Positions 45,487 to 54,918 of a stretch of DNA of 64,000 nt are shown one piece after another. The notes under the pieces were generated by a model. It was not told the origin of the DNA. It made no database searches and worked only from the letters and a program-made list of their open reading frames with translations. The stretch's first letter is position 1. Each line of letters starts with the position of its first letter. Source of the DNA: UBA9926 sp023261215 (GTDB lineage: Bacteria; Pseudomonadota; Gammaproteobacteria; Pseudomonadales; Azotimanducaceae); assembly GCA_038136035.1 (NCBI GenBank), contig JAYPYV010000002.1, forward strand, positions 1 through 64,000, read 5' to 3'. The position numbers and the translations under genes were made by a program.

Positions 45487-45583
45487 GCGCCGATATCTGC
45501 CCCATGCAGAACCTTGGGACCTTCGATGTTTTCAACCGACTGAGCGGCGCAAACCACAACCCAACTTAACGGGACGTCCCTTG

Positions 45584-45847
45584 ATGAGTCACGAAGAAGC
45601 TGTCATAAAAACGGTGAGCCTGGGCGCCGCCCACGAAGGTCATGTTGAATTGCTGGTCACGCTTCGATTCCCAACCGGCGGTGAATCGGTCATCTGTCTA
45701 GACCCGATGAGCTCCACCCGATTGATGGATCTCGCCGGAGCCCAGCAAATGGAAGACCTGATCGGTTGTGGTTGGACCTTGGTTCGGGATGCCATCAGCG
45801 CAGCGCACCAGGCCACCGACTCGCTGAACCCGCGACCCGACCTCTAA
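45584..45847 (+). CDS. Small hypothetical protein
   Basis: An 87-residue protein with a mixed alpha-beta pattern: GHVELLVTLRF, GESVICLDPMS, then a helix AQQMEDLIGCGWTLV. The pattern suggests a small domain of the PilZ or regulator size class, but no family could be named. The ATG at 45584 follows a weak GGGA; a TTG directly before it is the alternative. Confidence 0.55.
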   Translation: MSHEEAVIKTVSLGAAHEGHVELLVTLRFPTGGESVICLDPMSSTRLMDLAGAQQMEDLIGCGWTLVRDAISAAHQATDSLNPRPDL

Positions 45848-46293
45848 TCGTTTGCCCTAGCGTTGATTCTATCCGGTGACGGTGCAGGCGGATCAGGATC
45901 AAACCTCGCTATTCACCCTTAGATCTCCGGGCGCAGGCAATAGAAAAAGCCGATCAATGTTCCTCACGATCATCATCGCTCCCGCCTGGGCCCTCTGAAA
46001 CCTAGACCCGCCTGAGTGGCTCACGCGTCGCCGTCGCTGCGAGTGAGTCGCCATGATCTTTGCGGGCTCACCGTTCAGGCTGACACCGTGACCGCTCGCA
46101 TCGAATGCAGAAATGATGCCTCATTCAACTGACCTGATCCGGTTGATTTGCCTGTCTGGGTTGCTTATCGTCGACAACACCCACGGGTCGACGCTGCGCC
46201 CAGAGGACATCAAGCCCTGTCAGGCAGAGCGCTTGTGCCTCCCGGTTTCTGGTCCGCGTCGAACGATCAATTGACGAACTAGGAACGATTCAT
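45848..46293. other. Intergenic region of 446 bp upstream of the amidohydrolase
   Basis: No gene is supported. It should contain the promoter of the amidohydrolase gene and perhaps a terminator for the small hypothetical genes. A segment near 46130-46160 superficially resembles part of a thiamine riboswitch but does not complete the fold. Confidence 0.5.
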
Positions 46294-47955
46294 ATGACCT
46301 ACGACACCATCATCAAGCACGGCACCATTGCCGACGGAACAGGTCAACCTCTCTTTAAAGCCGATGTCGGGATCCAGGGTGACCGCATTACGGCGCTTGG
46401 CGACTTGCATGATGACGGACATCGCATCATTGACGCAGAGGGCATGATCGTTAGCCCTGGCTTCATTGACCCTCACACCCACTTCGACGCCCAATTACTT
46501 TGGGACGGGGCCGCAAAGCCTGCGCTCGCTCACGGCGTAACCACCATTGTTCCTGGGAATTGCTCGCTATCGCTCGCGCCTCTCAAGGCGGAACATCGAA
46601 TGAAGTTGGTGGGCATGTTCAACCAGATCGAAGAAATGCCGTTCAAAGCTTTTAAAGAGGGCGTGGAGTGGAATTGGGAAACGTTTGAAGAGTACGTGGC
46701 GCGAATCTCCGATGGACTCGCCATCAACGTTGCGCCTTTGGTGGGACACAGCCTGCTGAGACTCTGGGTCATGGGGGACGACTCCATGACCCGTGCAGCC
46801 TCACCCGATGAGGTTGCTGCCATCGGCAGTCTATTGGAGACCTGCCTGACACATGGCGCCATTGGATTGTCGACCAGTTTTGTTGACATGGATGAGCAGC
46901 TGCAGCCGGTCCCGAGCCGATATGCGGATACCGATGAATTAGACGCTCTGTGTGCCATCTTGGCTAAACATCAAAAAATTCTTCAGGTGGTCCACGAGTT
47001 CTATGACACCGATCTGACGCTGGCTCGAATCGATCAACTTGCAGACTTATCACTCAAACACGACATCACAACCACCTTGTCCCCGTTGTTCGTCAATCAG
47101 GACAATCGGTCTGGCGTGAGCAGAGTGATGGAGCGGGTGCATGCGCAGCACGCTAGAGGCGCGAGGGTTTGGCCACAAGTCCAAACACGACCGATTGATA
47201 TTAGCTTTTGTCTCGAAGTCCCCAGCCTGCTCTTTATCCGATATCCCACTTGGTACCAATTGCTAAGATTCTCAACACCAGAGGCCATCCTTTTGGCGCT
47301 CAAAACCCCTGAGACACGAGCCAAACTGGAGAAGGAAATCGAACCCATGATGCCGCTCTGGGCGATGCTCAAATTGCGGCGAGTGGAACACGACGCCAAT
47401 CAACACCTGGTTGGGAAGACATTGGCCGAAATTGGCGAGTTGCGCGGGGTGACCCCACTGGTGGCGATGATCGATCTATCCATTGAGGAAAACTTGCGGG
47501 CGCATTTTTTAGCCGCCGATATGGGCCACAATATTGATGACGTGGTGGGCCCCCTCCTGAATGACGAGCGAGTCATGATCGGCGCGAGCGACGGTGGCGC
47601 GCATATCCTCTCGTTCTCCACCTATGGTGATACGGGGTATCTGTTCTCACGGTTCGTACGAGACAACGCGCAAATCTCAATCGAAGCGGCTGTCCACAAG
47701 ATCACACAGGCCCCTGCCAAAATCTGGAATATTCAGGATCGCGGCGTCATTGCGCCTGGCAACATTGCAGACATCACGATCTTTGACGCCGATACGATTG
47801 GCCGCGGAGACGAATACTACGTCCAGGATGTTCCAGGCGAAGGCTTTCGTTATCTGCGCGATGCGCTGGGTATTCAGCAAGTCTTGGTGAGCGGCAAAGT
47901 GGCTTATAGCAGTGCCGATGGATATTCAGACGAAGCTTGCGGCCAAATTGTCTAG
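46294..47955 (+). CDS. Amidohydrolase family protein, N-acyl-D-amino-acid deacylase-like
   Basis: A 553-residue metal-dependent hydrolase. The metal motif HTHFD is at residues 61-65 after SPGFIDP; NCSLSLAP and LVGHSLLRL follow, and the conserved Asp is likely in GASDGGAHILSF. This pattern fits the D-aminoacylase branch of the amidohydrolase superfamily. It would cleave an N-acyl bond, but the substrate is unproven. AGGA lies upstream of the ATG. It is followed after 45 bp by an alpha/beta hydrolase on the same strand. Confidence 0.88.
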   Translation: MTYDTIIKHGTIADGTGQPLFKADVGIQGDRITALGDLHDDGHRIIDAEGMIVSPGFIDPHTHFDAQLLWDGAAKPALAHGVTTIVPGNCSLSLAPLKAEHRMKLVGMFNQIEEMPFKAFKEGVEWNWETFEEYVARISDGLAINVAPLVGHSLLRLWVMGDDSMTRAASPDEVAAIGSLLETCLTHGAIGLSTSFVDMDEQLQPVPSRYADTDELDALCAILAKHQKILQVVHEFYDTDLTLARIDQLADLSLKHDITTTLSPLFVNQDNRSGVSRVMERVHAQHARGARVWPQVQTRPIDISFCLEVPSLLFIRYPTWYQLLRFSTPEAILLALKTPETRAKLEKEIEPMMPLWAMLKLRRVEHDANQHLVGKTLAEIGELRGVTPLVAMIDLSIEENLRAHFLAADMGHNIDDVVGPLLNDERVMIGASDGGAHILSFSTYGDTGYLFSRFVRDNAQISIEAAVHKITQAPAKIWNIQDRGVIAPGNIADITIFDADTIGRGDEYYVQDVPGEGFRYLRDALGIQQVLVSGKVAYSSADGYSDEACGQIV

Positions 47956-48000
47956 GGCTCTCTCAACCGCCTAGCCCCTTTTGAACACAAGGAATTTGCA

Positions 48001-48951
48001 GTGATCAATCGACGCAAAGTAGCCACCAACGGCATCGAGCTCTCCATTCTAGAGGCTGGACGTGGGCCTCTCGTACTGCTGGTTCATGGCTTTCCCGAAG
48101 CGGCTTATTCCTGGAGGCATCAACTGCCAGCATTGGCGGCGGCCGGTTTTCATGCGGTCGCACCCGACATGCGAGGCTACGGCGAGAGTGATCGCCCGAG
48201 CGAAATCGAGGCCTACAATCAGTGGGCGGTTTCGCACGATATTTTAGGGTTAATCACTTCCCTGGGTTACGAGCACGCTGTGGTGATAGGCCATGATTGG
48301 GGGGCGCCCACTGCGTGGAACTGCGCCTTACTTGCACCTGACCGAGTCAAAGCCGTCGGTGCGCTCTCGGTGCCTTTCTCACCCAGAGGCACTGAACCCC
48401 CACTCCCCCTGTTGCGCCGGATCTTTGAGGGCCAATTTTTCTATCAGCTTTACTTTCAAACGCCCGGTGTCGCTGAAGCAGAGTTTGAGCAAGATATCGA
48501 GGTGAGTCTTCGAAAATTTTATTACCTAGGTTCGGGTCTTGCCGACCCCGCGAAGCTGGGCGGTGAACGCAAACCTGACGATGATCTTTTAAGCGCAATC
48601 GTCGATCCAGGGGATCTGGTGCCCTGGTGCAGTCAAGACGAACTTGATGAATACGTTCGTTCTTTTCGAATCAGCGGTTTTCGCGGCCCACTCAACTACT
48701 ATCGGAATCTGGATCTTTCTTGGGAGAAGTTCGCGTCGACCCCGCAAAAAATTCAACAACCCGCCATGTTTGCTGCGGGCGATCGGGATGGGGTGATCAT
48801 CATGGCCAAAGCTGCGCTGGATGCCATGCCGAGCCACGTGCCCGATCTAAGAATCAATACCTTAATTCCAGGTGCCGGTCACTGGACGCAGCAAGAGGCA
48901 CCCGAGGAGGTTAACGCACTCATGCTGGATTTCCTAAGTTCGTTAGAATAG
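48001..48951 (+). CDS. Alpha/beta hydrolase, epoxide hydrolase-like
   Basis: A 316-residue alpha/beta hydrolase. HGFPE at residues 29-33 forms the oxyanion region, the nucleophile is Asp 99 in GHDWGA, and the general base is the His in GAGHWTQQE near the C-terminus. An Asp nucleophile with HGxPE is the epoxide hydrolase type and not a serine esterase. AAGGA precedes the GTG start by 7 nt. It is probably co-transcribed with the amidohydrolase and the FAD monooxygenase, a combination that could make an epoxide and then open it. Confidence 0.9.
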   Translation: MINRRKVATNGIELSILEAGRGPLVLLVHGFPEAAYSWRHQLPALAAAGFHAVAPDMRGYGESDRPSEIEAYNQWAVSHDILGLITSLGYEHAVVIGHDWGAPTAWNCALLAPDRVKAVGALSVPFSPRGTEPPLPLLRRIFEGQFFYQLYFQTPGVAEAEFEQDIEVSLRKFYYLGSGLADPAKLGGERKPDDDLLSAIVDPGDLVPWCSQDELDEYVRSFRISGFRGPLNYYRNLDLSWEKFASTPQKIQQPAMFAAGDRDGVIIMAKAALDAMPSHVPDLRINTLIPGAGHWTQQEAPEEVNALMLDFLSSLE

Positions 48952-48983
48952 CGACGAGACCCATTCCTGAATCAGACGGTTAA

Positions 48984-50534
48984 ATGAATCATCAGCCTGA
49001 CAGCAAGCCTTCAGTGGCCATCACCGGTGCGGGGATCTGTGGTTTGTGTTGCGGCGTGGCACTTGCCCAAGCCGGGCATTCGGTGACCATCATTGAACGA
49101 GATACCGCGCTACCTGAAGGGGATGCAGACGCCATTTTCTTTGAATGGATTCGTCGTGGCGCCTCTCAATTCAAACACCCCCACGCCTTTCTCGGCGTGA
49201 TGAGCAATTTACTGTCTGAGATGTTCCCCGATTTGATTGACGATTTTTGGGCCGCAGGCGCTCGCAAGATCACCTTTGCGGACATGCTGCCAGAACCCCT
49301 GCTGCACACCGCATCAATGACAGACGAAGACGAGCGACTTTGGCTGCTGATGTGTCGACGTGCCACGATGGAGATGGTTTTGCGTCGTTACGCAGAACGA
49401 CAACCTGGACTGACGTTGCTTTCAGGGGTGCGCGTGAATCGCGCCGAGATTAATACATCAGGCCCGTTTGCTCGGATTGAAGGTCTAGAAATTCAGAGCC
49501 TGGGTGAAAACAGCGCGCCATCCAACCTCCATGCGGATCTTTACATTGATGCCGCAGGGCGTGGCTCGCACTTCAAACGCTGGTTTGAATCGGCGGGCCT
49601 GCATGTTGAGAGCGAAAGTCATGATGCCGAGATCGTTTATTACACCCGCCATTATCGGCTGCGCGAGGGTGTTGACGAACCTCCGCGTCGAGGCAAGCAT
49701 CGCAGTGCCGGCGATCTTGGTTATCTAAAATTCGGTGTCTTTCCCGGCGAAAACGGGCATTTTGCAGTGATCATTTGCGTGCCCAAAGCAGACGCTGCGC
49801 TCCACACGGCAGTGAAGGACAACGATGCGTTCGATGCCATCTGCCGCGCCATACCCGGACTCAATCCTTGGGTGGGCGAGGCGTCGAGCGTTGCCACGAC
49901 TGACGCATTCGGCATGGGTAACATCAAGGCTGAATGGCACGACTATGTCTCTGAAACGGGACCCTTGGTTGAGAACTATTTTGCCGTGGGTGACAGTGCT
50001 GTTCGAACGAACCCACTGTATGGTCGGGGATGCAGCACAGGGATCATTCATAGCCATCTGCTGCGACAAGTGTTGAGTGAGGATCTATCTCCGGCTGATC
50101 GTGCACGCGCGTTCCACGAGCGCTCAAGAGCGCGTCTTAGACCCATTTGGGAAGCCAGTCTCAAGGAGGACCGTGCGGCCATTAAGCGGGCTCACCGCAT
50201 TTTAGAAGGCGAATCAGACCAATCTTTCTCATTCAAGCGCTGGCTGCAAGCCAGTCTTGGAGATGCCATCAATCGAGCATCTCAGGAATATTTAGTGGTC
50301 TTTCGGGGCGCCATGCGTACATTCAACTTAATGGAACAACCCGGTGACTTCTTAAAAGAACGGAAAGTTCAATTATTGATCTTGTGGACCCTGCTCACGG
50401 GCGGCAAAAAGAATAAGGCAGCTCGCTTCGTGGCGGGTCCCGATCGCGAAGGGATGCTCGCTGAGTTGGCGGCGCTTGAGGAAAACCGCGCCTTTCAAGA
50501 TGCGCTTTCGTCAGCGCGCGCCGCCGCCTCGTGA
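48984..50534 (+). CDS. FAD-dependent monooxygenase / oxidoreductase
   Basis: A 516-residue flavoprotein. The FAD motif GAGICG is at residues 15-20, ending the first strand with ERD, and the second FAD motif is VGDSAVRTNPLYGRGCS. It resembles group A flavin monooxygenases, and some members of the group are flagged as tryptophan-halogenase-like; the halogenase WxWxIP motif is not seen. The C-terminal 150 residues look helical and are unassigned. It is coupled by a GTGA overlap to the TauD-type dioxygenase. Confidence 0.8.
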   Translation: MNHQPDSKPSVAITGAGICGLCCGVALAQAGHSVTIIERDTALPEGDADAIFFEWIRRGASQFKHPHAFLGVMSNLLSEMFPDLIDDFWAAGARKITFADMLPEPLLHTASMTDEDERLWLLMCRRATMEMVLRRYAERQPGLTLLSGVRVNRAEINTSGPFARIEGLEIQSLGENSAPSNLHADLYIDAAGRGSHFKRWFESAGLHVESESHDAEIVYYTRHYRLREGVDEPPRRGKHRSAGDLGYLKFGVFPGENGHFAVIICVPKADAALHTAVKDNDAFDAICRAIPGLNPWVGEASSVATTDAFGMGNIKAEWHDYVSETGPLVENYFAVGDSAVRTNPLYGRGCSTGIIHSHLLRQVLSEDLSPADRARAFHERSRARLRPIWEASLKEDRAAIKRAHRILEGESDQSFSFKRWLQASLGDAINRASQEYLVVFRGAMRTFNLMEQPGDFLKERKVQLLILWTLLTGGKKNKAARFVAGPDREGMLAELAALEENRAFQDALSSARAAAS

Positions 50535-51373
50535 AATTACGCCAGTTGACGCCAGCCGTTGGCGCGGAGATTGAGGACATTGATCTCAGCCTGCCTCTCA
50601 CCGAACACCTCAGTCACGCGCTAAGAGATGCCCTGCTCGCCCATCACGTACTGGTTATTCGCAACCAAACCCTCAATCGCGCTCAACATCGCGCGATCGC
50701 GGAATGTTTTGGCCCGCTCCACATTCACCCTTCCCGCAAGCACTTACCGGCCGACCAACACCCAGAGCTTTTCCTCATCGATATCAAACCAGACGCGACG
50801 CAGAGCAATGGTGAAACTTGGCATGCAGACATCACCTGTGAGGCAACGCCGCCGCTCGCATCACTGCTTTATCTCACTGAGATTCCGAGTAACGGCGGCG
50901 GCGATACCCTGTTCACAAATATGCATCTGGCGTTCGAGGATCTCTCTCCCGACCTCAAGTCGTTGCTTTTAAAGCAGGTGGCTTTCCATGATGGTGAGCA
51001 AGACCTCCGGCAGTACGGCATTCGACTCAAACCTGGCCAGACTTATCCAGCCCATCCTCACCCTGTAGTGATCCGCCACCCGACTACGGGCGCACCCACG
51101 CTCTACGTCAACGAGAGCTTTACTTCACATATTATTGGTATGGCGTCGTGGGAATCATCGATGCTGCTGACGGGTCTTTTCAACAGAATCAAGGCTAACG
51201 TCAGGAACCAGTGCCGCATCCAATGGCAGCCTGGCACCTTAACGATTTGGGATAATTATAGTGTTCAGCATCAGGCGGTATTCGACTATCAAGGGCACCG
51301 TCGCTATGGTGAGCGACTGACCGTCTCGGCACCCTGTGCGCCCGAGGCGTGGCTTGCCCCCTCGAGCGCTTAA
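50531..51373 (+). CDS. TauD/TfdA family Fe(II)/2-oxoglutarate dioxygenase (second)
   Basis: A 280-residue dioxygenase of the TauD family. The iron ligands are His 98 and Asp 100 in WHADITCE and His 247 in SVQHQAV; Arg 262 would bind 2-oxoglutarate. GGGDTLFTN is typical. The GTG start overlaps the stop of the upstream flavoprotein gene, so the two oxygenases are translated together and may act in sequence on one substrate. It is not a close copy of the first TauD protein in the window. Confidence 0.9.
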   Translation: MKLRQLTPAVGAEIEDIDLSLPLTEHLSHALRDALLAHHVLVIRNQTLNRAQHRAIAECFGPLHIHPSRKHLPADQHPELFLIDIKPDATQSNGETWHADITCEATPPLASLLYLTEIPSNGGGDTLFTNMHLAFEDLSPDLKSLLLKQVAFHDGEQDLRQYGIRLKPGQTYPAHPHPVVIRHPTTGAPTLYVNESFTSHIIGMASWESSMLLTGLFNRIKANVRNQCRIQWQPGTLTIWDNYSVQHQAVFDYQGHRRYGERLTVSAPCAPEAWLAPSSA

Positions 51374-51401
51374 CGCGCAGCCCTCGCTCAGAACCGGGCG
51401 C

Positions 51402-51725
51402 TTAGGCCTTAGGCACCCAGCCCGCACACCAGCCCGGGCCAGCCACCAAGCGGTTTTGGAACAATTGGCAACTGCCCCAGTCATCCGTTTGCTCGCTCAG
51501 CCCATAAAAACGGCAGTTATCACAGACTTGATCCGCACCCTTCACGCCCATTTTGTCGGTACGTGTTGCCTTGGTGCCATCCTCTACGTAGCGCAAGGCT
51601 TTCGCCGTGGGATCATCCTCGGGCACTTTGTCTGCGGCTCGGGCGACCGATACATTCAAAGCTGGGATCAACGTGAGGGCACCAGCCGCGCCCAAGTGCT
51701 GAATAAAGGTTCGTCTTGTCGTCAT
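51402..51725 (-). CDS. High-potential iron-sulfur protein (HiPIP)
   Basis: A 107-residue periplasmic electron carrier with one [4Fe-4S] cluster. A twin-arginine signal (TTRRTFIQHLG, cleaved near ARA-ADK) is followed by four Cys at 68, 71, 86 and 100, in the HiPIP spacing CxxC-x14-C-x13-C. HiPIPs pass electrons from the bc1 complex or from sulfur-oxidising enzymes to terminal oxidases. The nearby soxXYZA set is a possible partner. It ends 28 bp from the convergent dioxygenase gene. Confidence 0.93.
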   Translation of the reverse strand: MTTRRTFIQHLGAAGALTLIPALNVSVARAADKVPEDDPTAKALRYVEDGTKATRTDKMGVKGADQVCDNCRFYGLSEQTDDWGSCQLFQNRLVAGPGWCAGWVPKA

Positions 51726-51887
51726 AAGTCAGGCTCTCTCTGTCTTTCAATACGTTGGTGCTTATCCAATTCTTCAATTCTGAAACTTTCACACGACCGC
51801 GTTTTTCGTCGTGACTGGCCGCTACCAACGAGCGGCGCATTTTAACCCATAAAGACCCTCGAGAATTGCCGCCGAACGCGGCACTCA

Positions 51888-53141
51888 TCAGGTCACCCGC
51901 TGACGCTCAGAAAAACGAGGCGCCTTGTATTGCGCTTGTTCGAGGACCTCCTGAAGTATCGTTAAGCAGCGCGCTATGTCCTGATAGCCATTCACCAATG
52001 GGTGGATGCCAAATCGAAGAATGTCTGGTGCTCTAAAGTCACCGATGACCCCATGTTCAATCATGGCCTGCACAATGGCATACGCTGAAGGATGACGAAA
52101 ACTCACATGGGAACCTCGGTCCGCAGGTGCTCGAGGGGTTGCGAGCTTAAGGTCAAGGCCTCGCTCAGCCACACCCTCAATCAGGCGGCCCGTGAGCGCT
52201 CTCGATTTCGACTGCACAGCGTTAAGATCAAGATCGAGAAACAGAGCAAGGGATGCATACGCAGCGGTCATGGCCAGGATCGAGGGCGTGCCGGTCAGAA
52301 ACTGACGGGCACCTTTTGCGGGCTCATAGTCATGAGCGAATGCAAAAGGGTCTTGATGTCCCATCCAACCCCAAAGCGGCTGACTGAATTGATTGAGCAA
52401 GCGGTCAGCCGCATACACAAAACTGGGCCCACCGGGCCCGCCGCATAGAAACTTGTAGGTGCACCCCGTCGCAAAATCGACGCCGGCCGAACCAAGCTCA
52501 AGGGGCATCACGCCGGCACTGTGCGCAAGATCCCAAATCACGAGCGCACCCTGATCATGCGCGCGCGACGTCCATTCTTTGAGATCAAATTTCTCACTGC
52601 TCACATAGTGAACATGACTTAGCACGATCACAGCAGTCTCATCATCCAGCGCTTCACTGAGCGCTGACCGAGGCACCGTGTGCAGCGTCATGCGAGTCTC
52701 ACCCATGAGTCGTGCCAGCCCTGCCGCCACGTAGCCATCGGTGGGGAATTGGCCTTCTTCCATCAACACCTTGGTTCTAGGCGCTGCCGCCTGCAGAGCA
52801 AGCGCAATCAACTTAATGAGATTAACCGAGATCGAATCGCAGGCAATGACCTCGTGTGGCTGGGCACCGAGAACGTGGGCGATTCGCGCGCCCAACCGTT
52901 CAGGTAGTCCAATCCAGTCGGACTGGTTCCATCCCCCGATCAACTGATCACCCCACTCATCGTTGAGTAGTCGATGCATGGCCGGCGGCACGCTCTTCGG
53001 TAGCGGTCCGAGGGAATTGCCGTCCAGATAAATCAAACCCTCTGGGAGATTGAATTGCTCACGATAGTGACCCAAGGCATCATCCGCATCCTGTTGCGCG
53101 GCCTGCTCCATGAATGCAAAGTCGGTCGTCCTTAAGTTCAC
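51888..53141 (-). CDS. kynU: Kynureninase
   Basis: Cleaves L-kynurenine to anthranilate and alanine with PLP. The 417-residue protein matches the family: LDGNSLGPLP near residue 40, WDLAHSAGVMPLEL with the PLP Asp, and the Lys in TYKFLCGGPG that forms the Schiff base. The GTG start forms a GTGA overlap with the stop of the upstream alpha/beta hydrolase, a likely kynurenine formamidase. A tryptophan 2,3-dioxygenase gene is not in the window. Confidence 0.94.
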   Translation of the reverse strand: MNLRTTDFAFMEQAAQQDADDALGHYREQFNLPEGLIYLDGNSLGPLPKSVPPAMHRLLNDEWGDQLIGGWNQSDWIGLPERLGARIAHVLGAQPHEVIACDSISVNLIKLIALALQAAAPRTKVLMEEGQFPTDGYVAAGLARLMGETRMTLHTVPRSALSEALDDETAVIVLSHVHYVSSEKFDLKEWTSRAHDQGALVIWDLAHSAGVMPLELGSAGVDFATGCTYKFLCGGPGGPSFVYAADRLLNQFSQPLWGWMGHQDPFAFAHDYEPAKGARQFLTGTPSILAMTAAYASLALFLDLDLNAVQSKSRALTGRLIEGVAERGLDLKLATPRAPADRGSHVSFRHPSAYAIVQAMIEHGVIGDFRAPDILRFGIHPLVNGYQDIARCLTILQEVLEQAQYKAPRFSERQRVT

Positions 53142-54097
53142 AGGCGGGCTCCGACTGGCTGCCGGCCCCTTGAGACCGAATCTGAGAGGATTTGTGCCAG
53201 CGCTTCACAAGCCGGATGACCCGGAAGTAAGGCATCAAAATGGCCAATGCCTTCCAAGACAATACACTCGCCCTTTCGTTCACTTGCGTAGTCTTGGGTT
53301 TGGTCCGCGGGCACAATGGGATCGAGGGCCGCGGCGATCACGGTCTCTTTCGACCATGCCTCACCGAAACGCGGCGAGATGTCGCGCGGACTGACGACCT
53401 CACCTGAAGTGATCAGCGCTTCGACCATCACCTGGCACGACCCCGAACCTTGTCCGTAACGCTCGAGGTCAGTAATCGGCGCTAAGGCAACCACAGCATC
53501 AAACTCAAAGGTCTCTCGATCGCCCAATCGATCAGCGCTGCAGCCCAACCCGCGGGCGTTCAACCAAAGCGCGAGGTGCCCCCCAGCCGAATGACCAAAC
53601 ACAACCAGCCGCGCCCCTCGTTTCATAGCCAGCGCTTTCGCACGTGCGACCGCACTCACGATATCGGCGAAGGTCCCCGGCCAACCCGCGCCCGGCTCTC
53701 CGCAGCGACGATATTCGGGCAAGACAGACGACAGGCCTTGCTCCGCAAAAAAGGTACACAAAGGCCGCAGATGCACACGATCAAATTCAGCGGACCAACA
53801 CCCACCATGAATGACGCAAACCAGAACCTCTTCGACCTCATCTCTCGAATCTTGCTGAGACACCGTCTGCTCTTCGGATCGGACGTCGATTGCAATCGCA
53901 TTTCGATTGGCGGACGCGCGCTTGTTCGATCCCTTTGAAATCGGCGCGGTTTTAGCCCACCAAATCCAGTCGGGGGTTAATCCATCAAACGGATTCGTCA
54001 CGGCATCGGGGGTCCGATAAGGCGCCTGCAGCAACGCTTCAAACGTAATGGGTGGCATCAGATCACGCCATTGGATCGCCGCGCTGCAGGCGGACAT
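53138..54097 (-). CDS. Alpha/beta hydrolase, probable kynurenine formamidase
   Basis: A 319-residue alpha/beta hydrolase. VIHGGCW is the oxyanion motif, the nucleophile elbow is GHSAGG, and later Asp and His (PADQT and GHFDALLP) complete the triad. HGGxW and GHSAGG are typical of the eukaryotic-type arylformamidase. The overlap with kynU supports hydrolysis of N-formylkynurenine. The ATG at 54097 is chosen because longer frames collide with the divergent SDR; ATG 54058 is an alternative. It carries an acid and Gln-rich insert near residues 75-105. Confidence 0.78.
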   Translation of the reverse strand: MSACSAAIQWRDLMPPITFEALLQAPYRTPDAVTNPFDGLTPDWIWWAKTAPISKGSNKRASANRNAIAIDVRSEEQTVSQQDSRDEVEEVLVCVIHGGCWSAEFDRVHLRPLCTFFAEQGLSSVLPEYRRCGEPGAGWPGTFADIVSAVARAKALAMKRGARLVVFGHSAGGHLALWLNARGLGCSADRLGDRETFEFDAVVALAPITDLERYGQGSGSCQVMVEALITSGEVVSPRDISPRFGEAWSKETVIAAALDPIVPADQTQDYASERKGECIVLEGIGHFDALLPGHPACEALAQILSDSVSRGRQPVGARL

Positions 54098-54173
54098 GCT
54101 TTTTGCCCTCGTGAACAGGCGCCCCTTGACGTTACGCTCATGAGCATCAATGATCCAAGCAAAAGGAGTCCGT

Positions 54174-54917
54174 ATGTTACAAGAACTCAATGACAAAGTG
54201 ATTTGGGTGACAGGCGCCACATCCGGCATTGGTGAAGCTGCCGCGATCCACCTGAGCCAGGGAGGCGCTACCGTCATCGCGTCCGGACGGAGGGCCGAAC
54301 GTCTCGATGCGCTCGCCGAACAACTCGTCGAACCCTTTCATCTCGCGCCACTCGACGTGGCAGACGAGCAAGCTGTCAATGAATGCGCGGAATATATCAT
54401 CGAGACTTACGGCCGGATTGATGTCCTCGTTCACAGTGCGGGGCTCAACATCACGGAGCGCAGCTGGGATCAGATCAGTCCAAGCGGCTGGAACGAAGTC
54501 ATTCAGGTCGATCTCAACGGCGCTTTTTACTGCAACCATGCGGTCCTGGGCGCCATGCGTGAGCAAGGCGACGGCTTAATCATCAACATATCCTCTTGGG
54601 CCGGCCGTTTCGTAAGTCGCGTGTCAGGCGGCGCCTACTCGGCAGCCAAACACGGACTCAATGCCATGACTGAGAGCATCAATCAGGAAAACTGTCAGCA
54701 CGGTATCCGGGCCACCGCGCTTTGCCCTGGTGAAGTAGCGACCGAGATATTGGATCGCCGACCCGTGCCTGTTTCGGCAGAGGACCGCGCTCGAATGGTT
54801 CAATCCGAGGACGTAGCCGAGTTGATCGCTTTTATCGTTCGCACCCCGGCCCATGTCTGTCTTAACGAAATCACCATCAGCCCGACATGGAATCGAGGCT
54901 ATATTCGAGGGGGATGA
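54174..54917 (+). CDS. SDR family oxidoreductase
   Basis: A 247-residue short-chain dehydrogenase with TGATSGIG at residues 13-20, LVHSAG and the active-site YSAAKHG. AAGGAG lies upstream of the ATG at 54174. The next gene, an LLM enzyme, begins one base after its stop, so the two are co-translated and may act on one substrate. It is divergent from the formamidase gene. Confidence 0.88.
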   Translation: MLQELNDKVIWVTGATSGIGEAAAIHLSQGGATVIASGRRAERLDALAEQLVEPFHLAPLDVADEQAVNECAEYIIETYGRIDVLVHSAGLNITERSWDQISPSGWNEVIQVDLNGAFYCNHAVLGAMREQGDGLIINISSWAGRFVSRVSGGAYSAAKHGLNAMTESINQENCQHGIRATALCPGEVATEILDRRPVPVSAEDRARMVQSEDVAELIAFIVRTPAHVCLNEITISPTWNRGYIRGG

Positions 54918-54918
54918 T

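Noticed and set aside
46130..46160. Segment with ACCTGATCCGG like the 3' part of a TPP riboswitch upstream of the amidohydrolase.
   Set aside because: The matching GCCGG arm and a proper CTGAGA/ACCC core are not found, and the downstream gene is not a thiamine gene.
48984..50534. Flavin-dependent tryptophan halogenase.
   Set aside because: The halogenase WxWxIP motif is not seen; only the general FAD motifs are present.
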